64,000 nucleotides of DNA from SAR202 cluster bacterium bin22 (GCA_002238505.1 MPMM01000005.1:1-64000), one strand, 5' to 3'. Shown: positions 16,916 through 25,072, counted from the stretch's first letter. Notes: generated from the letters alone by a model not told the origin. Numbers and translations: made by a program.

Positions 16916-17761
16916 ATGCGACTGGGCAGCGCCGAACTTACGATAGTCAGCGACGGCGCCATGCGTATGGACGGCGGGTCCATGTTCGGCGTTGTACCCA
17001 AAGTCATCTGGAGCCGCCGCGACCCACCCGACCGCAAGAACCGGGTAACCGTGGGCCTCAACTGCCTGTTGATTCGCCACCGGGGCAAGACGGTACTGGT
17101 TGATGCGGGCGCAGGAACCAAGCACAGTCGGCAAGCCCGTACCATTTACGGTATGCGGGCCGGCAAGCTGGTTTCAAACCTGGCCCAGCAGGGCGTTCAA
17201 CCGCAGGATGTTGACCTGGTAGTCCTTACTCACCTGCACTTCGACCACGTGGGCGGCTGCACCCGTTACCATCGGGGTACCGGCCAGCCCGTGCCAGTTT
17301 TCCCCCGCGCTACCCACCTGGCCCAGCAGGCCGACTGGGATGAAGCCAGCAACACCAACGAGCGCACTCACCTGGCCTACCATGCCGATGACTTCGTGCC
17401 GCTACAGGACTCGCAACAGATGGAGTTGCTGGACGGCGATACCGAACTGCTGCCCGGGTTGTGGGTTCGCCACACGGGAGGCCACACAGCAGGGCACCAG
17501 ATGGTGTACCTGGAGTCGGACGGCGAAAAACTGGCCAGCTTTGGCGACGTTGTGCCCACCGCCGAGCACCTGCCCCTTACCTACATAACCGCCATAGACC
17601 TGTACCCCATGGAGTCACTGGCTGCCAAGCGCCGGTGGCTTACGCAGGCAGAAGAGGAAAACTGGCTGCTGGTCTTCGGCCACGGCGTGGGTTCGGTGGC
17701 CGGCCGCCTGACTAGGAACGACCGTGGCCGACTGGTTCTGGCGCCTGAGCCAGTGGAGTAA
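16916..17761 (+). CDS. MBL-fold metallo-hydrolase
   Basis: This is a metallo-beta-lactamase-fold hydrolase of 281 residues. LTHLHFDHVGG (residues 104-114) is the HxHxDH metal motif, and further ligands lie in RHTGGHTAGHQ, SFGDVVPT and the FGHGVGS near the end. This arrangement resembles the lactonase/quorum-quenching-like and glyoxalase II-like branches; the substrate is unknown. The ATG is placed at 16916 because it follows the strong promoter almost directly. The gene sits alone between the tandem repeat and the HIT gene. Confidence 0.9.
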   Translation: MRLGSAELTIVSDGAMRMDGGSMFGVVPKVIWSRRDPPDRKNRVTVGLNCLLIRHRGKTVLVDAGAGTKHSRQARTIYGMRAGKLVSNLAQQGVQPQDVDLVVLTHLHFDHVGGCTRYHRGTGQPVPVFPRATHLAQQADWDEASNTNERTHLAYHADDFVPLQDSQQMELLDGDTELLPGLWVRHTGGHTAGHQMVYLESDGEKLASFGDVVPTAEHLPLTYITAIDLYPMESLAAKRRWLTQAEEENWLLVFGHGVGSVAGRLTRNDRGRLVLAPEPVE

Positions 17762-17838
17762 ATTCCCTCATCTGGCGGGAGACCAACTTAGCAAGGCGGG
17801 GCTTAAGAATCCATTGACCTGAGTATAGAGGTGGTTAA

Positions 17839-18177
17839 TTGACGAGCGAGGCGCCTTACTGCGTGTTCTGCGAGATAGTGGCGGGGCGAGAACCGGCCAG
17901 GATTCGGTATGTGGATGACGAAATAATTGTCATCGTTAACCGGTTGACGTGGGTGCCGGTGATGCTGCTGGCCATGCCCAAGAAGCATATGAGCCAACTG
18001 GATATGTGGAGCAGCGGCATAATGGAACGGCTGGGAACAATAGCCGTGGACCTGGGGTGCATGTTCTGTCCCAACGGCTTCCGCATCCTGTCCAACTTTG
18101 GCTACGACGGGCTGCAAAGCCAGAGCCACGGGCATATCCATATAATTGGGGGGACCTACCTGGGGCATTACGCCTGA
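17839..18177 (+). CDS. HIT-family nucleotide-binding protein
   Basis: This 112-residue histidine-triad protein carries HGHIHIIGG near its C-terminus, the HxHxHxx motif whose middle His attacks the nucleotide phosphate. CVFCEIVAG at the N-terminus is the usual HIT beginning with a Cys pair. The likely activity is hydrolysis of AMP-linked compounds; the natural substrate is unknown. The start is TTG at 17839 with GAGGTGG upstream. It is followed by a clear terminator. Confidence 0.88.
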   Translation: MTSEAPYCVFCEIVAGREPARIRYVDDEIIVIVNRLTWVPVMLLAMPKKHMSQLDMWSSGIMERLGTIAVDLGCMFCPNGFRILSNFGYDGLQSQSHGHIHIIGGTYLGHYA

Positions 18178-18224
18178 GCGAACAGCCATGCTGCCCATGC
18201 CCATGCCCTTGCTGGGAGAAAATC

Positions 18225-18260
18225 GTGCCCTGATGTTACACTCAGGGCACAAATTTTTTT
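18225..18260 (+). terminator. Rho-independent terminator after the HIT gene
   Basis: GTGCCCTGA (18225-18233) pairs perfectly with TCAGGGCAC (18242-18250) around an eight-base loop and is followed by AAATTTTTTT. It ends about 25 bases before the start of the enoyl-CoA hydratase gene, so that gene needs its own promoter or read-through. Confidence 0.85.
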
Positions 18261-18285
18261 GTCCGAAAAAGGAGAGACACCGGAA

Positions 18286-19062
18286 ATGGCAGAAACCGTC
18301 CTGTATGAAAAGACCGAGAACATCGTAACCATAACCCTGAATCGCCCCGATTCGCTGAACTCCATCAACCGGCAGTTGCGGGCCGACCTGGCCGAGGCCA
18401 TAACGTCTTTCGATGGAGATTCCGACGCCCGGGTAGCAATAGTTACCGGCTCGGGCCGGGCTTTCTGCGCTGGCCGGGACCTGAAAGAGAGAGCCAACGA
18501 CAACGCCGACGGACGGCAGGCACGGGCCGGAGACAGCATGTACCCGGACCGCCCCTACATGTGGCCCCAGACCTGGAAGCCCATCATCGCCGCAATCAAC
18601 GGGTTTGCCCTGGCCGGGGGCTGGTCCATTGCCCAGATGTGCGACCTGCGCATTGCATCGGAGGACGCGAAGCTGGGCATTACCGAGACCAAGTGGAGCC
18701 TTTTGCCGCCCTTTGGCACCATACTGCCCAAGCAGATTGGCCTGGCAGCCACCCTGGAGTTGTGCCTTACCGCCCAGCCCGTAACGGCCCAGCGGGCCTA
18801 CGATATGGGCTTCCTGAACAAGGTAGTGCCTGGCGATCAGTTAATGGAGGAAGCCATGACCATGGCGGCGCAGATTGCGGAGAACGCGCCGCTGGCCGTG
18901 CAGTATTTCAAGGAACTGGCCTACCGGGGATTGAACATGTCCACCCAGGACATTTCGTCGCTAACCTACCACATGTACGATCAGCTGCTGACCACCGAGG
19001 ATTCCAAGGAGGGACCGAAGGCCTTTGCCGAGAAGCGGAAGCCTAACTGGCAGGGGAAGTGA
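18286..19062 (+). CDS. Enoyl-CoA hydratase/isomerase family protein
   Basis: This 258-residue crotonase-fold protein acts on acyl-CoA substrates, most simply hydrating enoyl-CoA. GSGRAFCAGRDLKE and GFALAGGWSIAQMCDLRIA are the oxyanion-hole and active-site segments, and ETKWSLLPPFG follows. The usual second catalytic acid (GxxxEvv) reads as ETKW, so the exact reaction is uncertain. The ATG at 18286 is chosen because AAGGAG lies about a dozen bases upstream; an upstream TTG is in the terminator tail. It is the only fatty-acid-type gene in this part of the window. Confidence 0.88.
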   Translation: MAETVLYEKTENIVTITLNRPDSLNSINRQLRADLAEAITSFDGDSDARVAIVTGSGRAFCAGRDLKERANDNADGRQARAGDSMYPDRPYMWPQTWKPIIAAINGFALAGGWSIAQMCDLRIASEDAKLGITETKWSLLPPFGTILPKQIGLAATLELCLTAQPVTAQRAYDMGFLNKVVPGDQLMEEAMTMAAQIAENAPLAVQYFKELAYRGLNMSTQDISSLTYHMYDQLLTTEDSKEGPKAFAEKRKPNWQGK

Positions 19063-19075
19063 GGGGACTGAAAAG

Positions 19076-19112
19076 AAGTGGGGACAAGACACTGTACGTT
19101 CTTTCCCCACTT
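19076..19112. terminator. Possible bidirectional terminator
   Basis: AAGTGGGGA (19076-19084) and TCCCCACTT (19104-19112) form a 9-base stem around 19 bases. It lies between the convergent hydratase and retropepsin-like genes. There is no strong T tract. Confidence 0.4.
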
Positions 19113-19140
19113 TCACCGAACCAGGCTGACTATATCCGGT

Positions 19141-19503
19141 CTATAGCATGTACGGCGGGCCCATTTCTTCATCCCCCACACGCTCCAGGGACTGAGTAAT
19201 GGGATTCACCCGGAATCTCATATTTTCCAGCAGTTCATAGCCAATCAAAGGGATCGGCGCGACCATGACAGTTGCCAAGAAACCCTGTTCTTCGAGCCTG
19301 CCATAGGCACTGTAAGTGTCGCGTTCCACTACCCCGTTGGCGGTCACAAACTGTCTCCTGCCATCAGGAATAGGGATCAATCCCAAGTTCTCTATGTCAT
19401 CAGCCGGAAGGCCAACAAACGTTGCCCCGGTGTCCACCAGGAAAGTGAACTCTCGCTCTGCCTGTGGGCCTATTATTACGGCATTAACCTCTGTCCGCCC
19501 CAT
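19141..19503 (-). CDS. Retropepsin-like aspartic protease domain protein (second copy)
   Basis: This is a 120-residue clan AA protease-like domain. FLVDTGATFVGLP carries the catalytic Asp, and PLIGYELLENMRFRVNP is the second conserved element, as in the 6989-7372 protein, although the two sequences are otherwise distant. The ATG at 19503 is preferred because GGGGGGA lies just upstream; ATG 19515 is possible. It stands alone, without the small partner gene seen at 7369. Its function is unknown. Confidence 0.78.
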   Translation of the reverse strand: MGRTEVNAVIIGPQAEREFTFLVDTGATFVGLPADDIENLGLIPIPDGRRQFVTANGVVERDTYSAYGRLEEQGFLATVMVAPIPLIGYELLENMRFRVNPITQSLERVGDEEMGPPYML

Positions 19504-19651
19504 TATTCCCCCCATACTATTGTGAATCGATTGTATCAGGACCGACGGTCCGAAATAAGAAGCATTCCGAGGCACTTTGGAATCGCTGTTGTGTTAGACT
19601 GCTCCAAATCCCGAGCGATTGGGAAGCCAATTTGAACCGGAGGTAAATGCC

Positions 19652-20491
19652 ATGACTACGCAGGTACAACCTCAAAGCAAGACCGTGTCCGCCAACGGGC
19701 ACACCCTGCATTACCTGGACTGGGGAAACGTGGGCAAGCCGGTAGCGCTGCTGGTGCACGGGCTGCGGGGGCACGCCCATTCCTGGGACGATGTGTCGGC
19801 GGCTTTGTGTGATGACTTCCAGGTGCTGGCGCTGGACCAGCGGGGTCGGGGTGACAGCGACTGGGCTAAGGACGGCGACTACACGACCAGCGCCTACGTG
19901 GCCGACCTGGCCGGTTTTGTGGAGGCCCTGGGTCTGGACAAGTTTGTCCTGGTGGGTCATTCCATGGGCGGGCGCAACAGCATGGCCTACGCGGGCCAGA
20001 ATCCCGACAGGCTGGAGAAACTGGTAATCGTTGATGTGGGGCCCGTTCTGGACAGCCGGGGCAGCAACCGCATTGCCGATGAAATCCGCAACGTGCCCGA
20101 GGAATTTGATTCCTTCGAGGACGTCTTCAACTACCAGAATGCCCAGAACCGCTTTGCCTCGGAGGAAGTAATGCGACGGCGGGTGCAGTATTCCACCAAA
20201 GAGCTTCCCAACGGGAAGATTGGCTGGAAGTATGACGCTGTGATTCGGGAGCAGCGCCGCAACAATACGGTCCCACCGGCCGACGACCTGTGGCCCTCCC
20301 TGCCCAAAATCACCTGCCCCAGTTTGATAGTGCGAGGCGCGGAGACCGATCTGCTGGCTTCGGACACGGCCCAGCAAATGCTGGAAACCATACCGAACTC
20401 CCAAATGGTGGAAATCCCCCAGGCCGGCCACATGGTGTTTGAGGACAATCCGGCCGACTTCATTGCCGCAGTGAAGGAGTTTCTGGGGTAG
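19652..20491 (+). CDS. Alpha/beta-fold hydrolase
   Basis: This is a 279-residue alpha/beta hydrolase. LVHGLRGHAHSWDD gives the oxyanion region, GHSMGGRNSM the nucleophile Ser elbow, RGAETDLLA the acid, and QAGHMVFED the catalytic His. The family includes esterases, epoxide hydrolases and haloperoxidases; the substrate is unknown. The ATG at 19652 has GGAGG nine bases upstream; the frame is open a little further, but without a better start. Its C-terminal half is followed by a dispersed repeat and then the PEP carboxylase promoter. Confidence 0.9.
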   Translation: MTTQVQPQSKTVSANGHTLHYLDWGNVGKPVALLVHGLRGHAHSWDDVSAALCDDFQVLALDQRGRGDSDWAKDGDYTTSAYVADLAGFVEALGLDKFVLVGHSMGGRNSMAYAGQNPDRLEKLVIVDVGPVLDSRGSNRIADEIRNVPEEFDSFEDVFNYQNAQNRFASEEVMRRRVQYSTKELPNGKIGWKYDAVIREQRRNNTVPPADDLWPSLPKITCPSLIVRGAETDLLASDTAQQMLETIPNSQMVEIPQAGHMVFEDNPADFIAAVKEFLG

Positions 20492-20532
20492 GTACTTTCG
20501 AGTTTCCACCGGGTTCAGGCATTCGGTGAACG

Positions 20533-20560
20533 TCAGGGGCGGGTTTCAAACCCGCCCCTT
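20533..20560. repeat. Dispersed palindrome
   Basis: One copy of AGGGGCGGGTTTCAAACCCG with its complementary half (CGCCCC), the same family as near 813, 1079, 15959, 16711 and 58163. Confidence 0.75.
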
Positions 20561-20628
20561 GCTTTATGGGCCGGTTGTTTCCGGTCCGGAGAAAAGGGAA
20601 TGGAAGCTTAACGGCGACTTTGCATAGC

Positions 20629-20685
20629 TTGACAAGGTAACTGGCAAGAAAAGGTACAATAGAGGAGAGCGAACTACTCTCCTCT
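20629..20685 (+). promoter_or_regulatory. Promoter-like boxes and stem-loop before PEP carboxylase
   Basis: TTGACA (20629-20634) and TACAAT (20655-20660) lie 20 bases apart, long for a sigma70 promoter. AGAGGAGAG (20661-20669) and CTCTCCTCT (20677-20685) form a perfect 9-base stem with a 7-base loop, followed by ATTTCTTTTG. The hairpin may terminate read-through from the hydrolase gene. If the boxes are used, it would instead lie over the start site as an operator-like palindrome. Confidence 0.5.
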
Positions 20686-20735
20686 ATTTCTTTTGTCTGC
20701 CACCATCCTTTTGTCTGTCGCTATCGAGGTACGCC

Positions 20736-22217
20736 ATGTTCTTTGTCCCCAAGGTGATGAGCACCCAGCACCCTGACAATGCTACTCCCTCGCCCTTTGC
20801 CGACGAAGCCGGTGTAATCCGTGGCGACGGCGAGGTACAGGAAGCCGCAGATATTTTTGCCCTGGGCTGCAACGAGCAGATGTGGGACTCGGAGGGCAAG
20901 GACGCCGACAACCAGGTGGTCCGCAAGCTGCTCACCGGCTACCCCGACTTCTTCCAGAGCCAGCGCCGCCTCGGCAAGGACGTGGTCCTGACCCTGCGGG
21001 TGCCCAACCCGGGAATCGAGCGGGACATGAGGAAGTCCATGGTGGAGGCGCTGCAGAGCGTCCCGTCGGCCTGGGACATGGCCCGCAACTTTTATGGGGA
21101 CGGGACCGATGAGACCGCTCCCATACAGGAGGTTATCCTGCCCTTTACCACCTCGGCCGAGGAACTGGCGCTGGTGGAGGCCTATTACCGGCAGGTCATC
21201 GTCGGGCAGGAAGCCCACACCCTGCTGGGAGACAAGCTGGTAAAGGACTGGGTGGGCGAGTTCTACCCCAAGCAGTTACGCGTCATCCCCCTGATTGAGG
21301 ACATGGAGCACCTCTTCTACTGCGATCTCATAGTGGAAGAATACCTTCGGGGGCGAGACCTGCCGGCCCAGCGGGTTTTCCTGGCCCGCAGCGACCCTGC
21401 GCTCAACTACGGTATCGTGGGAGCCGAACTGGTGCTGAAGGTGGGGCTGTCACGGCTTTACGACCTGGAAAAACGGCTGGGAATACCCCTGTATCCGATA
21501 ATTGGAGCCGGGTCGGTGCCCTTCCGCGGCCACCTGACGCCGGTCAACATTGAGCGCGCCTTAACGGAGTACCCTAGCGCCCACACCTTCACCGTCCAAT
21601 CGGCCTTCAAGTATGACTACGACAAGGAGACGGTCCGCAACGGCATTGCCCAGCTGCGCGCCCACGAGCGGAAGGAACCGGTATCCATAGACCAGGAACG
21701 GGCCCGCGCCATAATTGACAAGACCACGGCCGAGTACCAGAACCAGGTACGGCGGCTGATCGGCACAATCAGCGCCGCATCGCGCTACGTTCCCCGCCGG
21801 CGGGATCGCAAGCTGCATGTTGGCCTCTTCGGCTACGGGCGCACGCTGGATGGAGTGGGGGACGAAGTGACCCTGCCCCGGGCCATCGGGTTTGCCGCAT
21901 CCATGTACTCCATTGGCATTCCTCCGGAACTGCTGGGGCTGACGGCCCTGGACCGGGACGACATAGCATTCCTCCGCGAGGTTTATCCCAGCCTGGATGA
22001 TGACCTGCGGGCTGCCCTGCGCTTCACCAACGAGAACAGCGTCAGGGAATTGCTGGGTGACGAATATTTTGGACTGGTGGGCAAGTTTACCGACGAGATA
22101 GACCGGGTCCACGAGGGTCTGACCAGCGCTATCCGCGCGGGGATGGAAACCCATACCCATGTCAACATTTCCCAGTACGTGGGCGAGGCGGGACAACTTC
22201 GGAAGTTTCTGGGGTAG
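20736..22217 (+). CDS. ppcA: Phosphoenolpyruvate carboxylase, archaeal type
   Basis: This enzyme adds bicarbonate to PEP to give oxaloacetate, feeding the TCA cycle and aspartate. At 493 residues it matches the short archaeal-type family (about 500) and not the ~900-residue bacterial type. VMSTQHPDNA at the N-terminus, LRVPNPGIERDM, IPLIEDMEHLFYCD, and RSDPALNYG are recognisable family segments. GAGG lies seven bases before the ATG. The small enzyme is known in archaea and a minority of bacteria. It stands as a single gene behind its own regulatory region. Confidence 0.92.
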   Translation: MFFVPKVMSTQHPDNATPSPFADEAGVIRGDGEVQEAADIFALGCNEQMWDSEGKDADNQVVRKLLTGYPDFFQSQRRLGKDVVLTLRVPNPGIERDMRKSMVEALQSVPSAWDMARNFYGDGTDETAPIQEVILPFTTSAEELALVEAYYRQVIVGQEAHTLLGDKLVKDWVGEFYPKQLRVIPLIEDMEHLFYCDLIVEEYLRGRDLPAQRVFLARSDPALNYGIVGAELVLKVGLSRLYDLEKRLGIPLYPIIGAGSVPFRGHLTPVNIERALTEYPSAHTFTVQSAFKYDYDKETVRNGIAQLRAHERKEPVSIDQERARAIIDKTTAEYQNQVRRLIGTISAASRYVPRRRDRKLHVGLFGYGRTLDGVGDEVTLPRAIGFAASMYSIGIPPELLGLTALDRDDIAFLREVYPSLDDDLRAALRFTNENSVRELLGDEYFGLVGKFTDEIDRVHEGLTSAIRAGMETHTHVNISQYVGEAGQLRKFLG

Positions 22218-22519
22218 GACAGGGAAAGCGGGCCTGCCCTTCACCGGCCAGTCGCAGGGGACACCCCGGGGCAAACATAGTGCGGGGAGCGAAATAGGGC
22301 GACAGGCTCTTGTGCTATCGCAACAGGGCGCCTGGACAAGAGGGTTCCTGGCGGGACGTGATACAGGGCGGCCATAAGGGCTGCCCCTACGGTTCCCGTT
22401 CAACCATCAAGTCAACTTTCCGGGGGCCTTCCGGTTTAGGGCGGGAAGGTGATGTGCTATTATTCCCCAAACGTAAAGACTGCTCACGAACTTCGCTAAA
22501 CCTGCTGCGGGAGAGCGCC
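22218..22519. other. Spacer between PEP carboxylase and LLM genes
   Basis: No gene is supported. A dispersed repeat variant (GGCCATAAGGGCTGCCCCTA) lies near 22371. The open frame of the following gene extends into this stretch but without protein-like character or a ribosome site. Confidence 0.55.
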
Positions 22520-23782
22520 ATGAAAGTCTCCTTTTTCCACCTGATGCCTTACCAGCATTTGCCCCAGGACTTTGAATCGAAACACCACAGCGCGTGGGTG
22601 GATCTGCCCAACGAGAATTTCGACCCCGAACTGGGTCAGCAGCACTACGCCGACTACCTGGATGAGCTGCAGTTTGCCGACCAGATGGGCTTTGACGGGG
22701 TGTGCGTTAACGAGCATCACAACAACGCCTACGGCATTATGCCCTCGCCCAACCTGATTGCGTCGGTGCTGTCGCGTTCCACCTCACGGGCGGCCCTGGT
22801 GGTGCTGGGCAACAGCCTGGCCCTGTACCAGCCGCCGTTGCGGGTGGCGGAAGAGATGGCCATGCTGGACCTGATGAGCGGCGGCCGCCTGGTGGCCGGA
22901 TTTCCCGTTGGGACTTCCATGGACACCACCTTCTCTTACGGTCAGGTGCCCGTCACGCTGAGGGAGAAGCACACCGAGGCCCACGACCTGATTATGAAAG
23001 CCTGGTCGGAGCGAGAGCCCTTCATATTCAACGGCAAGTACAACAAGCTGCGGTACGTCAGCATCTGGCCCCGCCCCCTGCAGCAGCCCCATCCGCCGGT
23101 GTGGATCCCGGGCAGCGGCAGCCTGGAAACATGGGACTGGGTGCTGGACCGGGACTACGTTTACTGCTACCTGAGCTATTTTGGCTACCTGAGGGGCAAA
23201 CGGGTGGTGGACGGGTTCTGGAACCGGGTAGCCGAGAGGGGCGTTGACGACAACCCCTACCGGCTGGGCTTCCTGCAGCTGGTCTGCGTCTCGGAAACCG
23301 ACGAGTCGGCCAAGGAGGAATACCAGGACCACGTCAAGTACTTCTACCAGAAGATGCTGCGCATTCACGCTCCCTTTGCCGAGGCCCCGGGCTACCGCTC
23401 CATCGCGTCGGTGCGGGAGTCGGTGCGGCCCCAGATTGGGGAAGAAGCGCAGAAGGCAGCGGGAGAACTCGAGTGGGAAGACTACGTTGAGCAGGGCCAC
23501 GTTATCGCAGGCAGCGCCGAAACCGTGCGGCAGCGGCTGACCGAGGCCATCGAACTGTTGCGGGTGGGACACCTGATGTGCCTGCTACACATAGGCACCA
23601 TGCCCAAGGAACTGACCCTGAAGAACACGGAACTCTTCGCCAGGGAAGTAATGCCTCACATCAAGGACATCTGGGGCGAGTACGAAGACCCCTGGTGGCC
23701 CGAAGGGGTGGCCCAGGACGAGGTACCCGCGGCGGGATCGCTGGTGACCAGGGAGAGAGCGCTGGAGGGCGGGCTAAGCTAA
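22520..23782 (+). CDS. LLM-class flavin-dependent oxidoreductase
   Basis: This 420-residue luciferase-like monooxygenase has the TIM-barrel pattern of bacterial luciferase alpha-like proteins: DGVCVNEHHNNAYG, the LDLMSGGRLVAGFPVG segment, RPLQQPHPPVWIPGSGS near the flavin site. It probably uses reduced FMN to oxygenate an organic substrate, which is unknown. The ATG at 22520 follows GGGAGAG. It ends 12 bases before the UGA-containing peroxiredoxin-like gene, which has its own good ribosome site, so the two probably form an operon. Confidence 0.9.
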   Translation: MKVSFFHLMPYQHLPQDFESKHHSAWVDLPNENFDPELGQQHYADYLDELQFADQMGFDGVCVNEHHNNAYGIMPSPNLIASVLSRSTSRAALVVLGNSLALYQPPLRVAEEMAMLDLMSGGRLVAGFPVGTSMDTTFSYGQVPVTLREKHTEAHDLIMKAWSEREPFIFNGKYNKLRYVSIWPRPLQQPHPPVWIPGSGSLETWDWVLDRDYVYCYLSYFGYLRGKRVVDGFWNRVAERGVDDNPYRLGFLQLVCVSETDESAKEEYQDHVKYFYQKMLRIHAPFAEAPGYRSIASVRESVRPQIGEEAQKAAGELEWEDYVEQGHVIAGSAETVRQRLTEAIELLRVGHLMCLLHIGTMPKELTLKNTELFAREVMPHIKDIWGEYEDPWWPEGVAQDEVPAAGSLVTRERALEGGLS

Positions 23783-23794
23783 AGGAGGCGAACT

Positions 23795-24295
23795 ATGGAG
23801 AAACTGCAACAGGGAGACCGGTTCCCATCACTGACGCTTAACCTGGTCGGCGGCGGCCAGGTGCGAATTCCGGAGGATGTGCCCGGGCGCTATGCGGCGG
23901 TGCTGTTTTACCGGGGTCACTGGTGACCCTACTGCATGCGGCAGTTGGCCGCGTGGGAAGAAAAGAAGGCCGAACTGGAAGGCATGGAAGCCACCATCTA
24001 CGCAGTCAGTTGCGACACGCTGGAGCAGGCCACTGAAGTTGTAGGCAAGGGCTTGACCTTCCCGGTTGCCTACGGCGCGACCAGCGAGGATGGCGACAAG
24101 ATTGGCGGCTGGTGGTCGGATGACCATGATGGGTATATCCAGCCATCGGAGTTTCTGCTGGGTCGGGGCGGCGTGGTGCTGGGCGCCATGTACGCGTCGG
24201 GGCCGGTGGGCCGCATGGGAGCCGATGAAGCCGTGCGGGCCATCACCAACCGCGAGCGGCGCAGGTTGGAGCAGGAGGCCGAGCGAGGCAGCTGA
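23795..24295 (+). CDS. Peroxiredoxin-like selenoprotein (Sec encoded by UGA 23924-23926)
   Basis: Read with UGA as selenocysteine this is a complete 166-residue AhpC/TSA-type thioredoxin-fold protein. AAAGGAGG precedes the ATG. The frame runs FYRGHW-U-PYCMRQLAAW, where the family has FYRGxWCPYC; the UGA is thus exactly at the first, peroxidatic-type Cys (residue 44), giving a UxxC motif. The frame continues without another stop to FLLGRGGVVLGAMYASGPVGRM and a natural end at 24293. An 8-base stem-loop lies just downstream of the UGA (see next entry). The likely role is thiol-dependent peroxide reduction or disulfide exchange. A Cys-to-stop mutation is the alternative, but the intact flanking frame argues against it. 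Confidence 0.85.
23935..23955 (+). promoter_or_regulatory. Candidate bacterial SECIS stem-loop
   Basis: CATGCGGC (23935-23942) pairs with GCCGCGTG (23948-23955) over all eight positions, one of them a G-U pair, with the loop AGTTG. The loop begins 17 bases after the UGA, within the distance known for bacterial SECIS elements, and contains the G followed by U found in known examples. The element overlaps codons M-R-Q-L-A-A-W. Function with SelB is inferred. Confidence 0.65.
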
Positions 24296-24580
24296 TTCCG
24301 TTCGGCCCTTGCTGTCCACGAAGTCGGGAGCAAGGGCAGCGCAATCCCAGCCGGGGCAGCAGGGGCACACGGTCATGGGTCCCTGCCTGCGCCATCCTGT
24401 GGATTCCATCCAGGGAAATCCGCAGCCGTCTAGGGGAATTTGGCCGGCGATAAAGGCCGCAGACACCCCGAAAACCGTGCCGGTTTGCTGACATTTGCCA
24501 GAGGCGATTCCGCCGCCGAGCGACTAAAATAGCTCCTGCGCAGAGATAGCGCGAAAATAACCTCTTTTCAGGAGCAAGCA
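24296..24580. other. Spacer after the selenoprotein gene
   Basis: No gene is supported on either strand. A GACTAAAAT near 24521 could be part of the promoter of the next gene. A minus-strand frame over this part is a shadow with no ribosome site. Confidence 0.5.
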
Positions 24581-25072
24581 ATGACTACCGCATCCCCTAT
24601 TCCTCCGGGGTTTCACTCGGTTACGCCCCACATGGTAATCAAGAACGCCGCCGAGGCTATGGACTTCTACGTCAAGGCCTTTGGGGCGGTGGAGATTTCC
24701 CGGTTTGAAATGCCCGGTATGGGCCTGCTGGCCCACGGGCTGCTGCAGATTGGCAGTTCTTTCGTGATGGTTGCCGACGAGTTTCCACCGGAATTCGGCT
24801 GCGCCGACGCCCTGTCCCCGGCATCGGCCAAGGGCACAACAGTGGCGTTGCAGATATACACCGAAGATGTTGACGCCCTGTACCAGCGGGCCATGGAAGC
24901 CGGGTGCGAGACCATCTTTGAACCTATGAACGCCTTTTGGGGCGACCGGTACGGCCAGGTTCGGGACCCCTTCGGCCACCACTGGGCCATGGCCACCCAC
25001 ATCAAGGACATGAACGCCGAGGAGATTGCCGCAGCGGCGGCGGCGGAGTTTTCCGGAGCGCCGGGGGACTAG
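24581..25072 (+). CDS. VOC/glyoxalase-fold protein (PhnB-like)
   Basis: This 163-residue protein belongs to the vicinal-oxygen-chelate fold. SVTPHMVIKNAAEAMDFYVKAFGA opens it, followed by MGLLAHGLLQIGSSFVMVADE and WGDRYGQVRDPFGHHWAMATH, the usual pattern of PhnB/YdcE-type small glyoxalase-like proteins. These bind metal in some members, but many have no known activity. AGGAG lies nine bases before the ATG. A dispersed repeat begins directly at its stop codon. Confidence 0.88.
   Translation: MTTASPIPPGFHSVTPHMVIKNAAEAMDFYVKAFGAVEISRFEMPGMGLLAHGLLQIGSSFVMVADEFPPEFGCADALSPASAKGTTVALQIYTEDVDALYQRAMEAGCETIFEPMNAFWGDRYGQVRDPFGHHWAMATHIKDMNAEEIAAAAAAEFSGAPGD

Noticed and set aside
22310-22519. N-terminal extension of the LLM gene
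   Set aside because: The stretch contains a dispersed repeat and no ribosome site; the family start MKVSFF is at 22520.
23936-24295. Separate shorter gene starting after the UGA
   Set aside because: A start at ATG 23936 would lack the beginning of the thioredoxin fold and the catalytic residue; the frame is continuous from 23795 apart from the UGA.
23828-24581. Long minus-strand frames opposite the selenoprotein gene
   Set aside because: They are antisense to the clear peroxiredoxin-like frame and have no family features.
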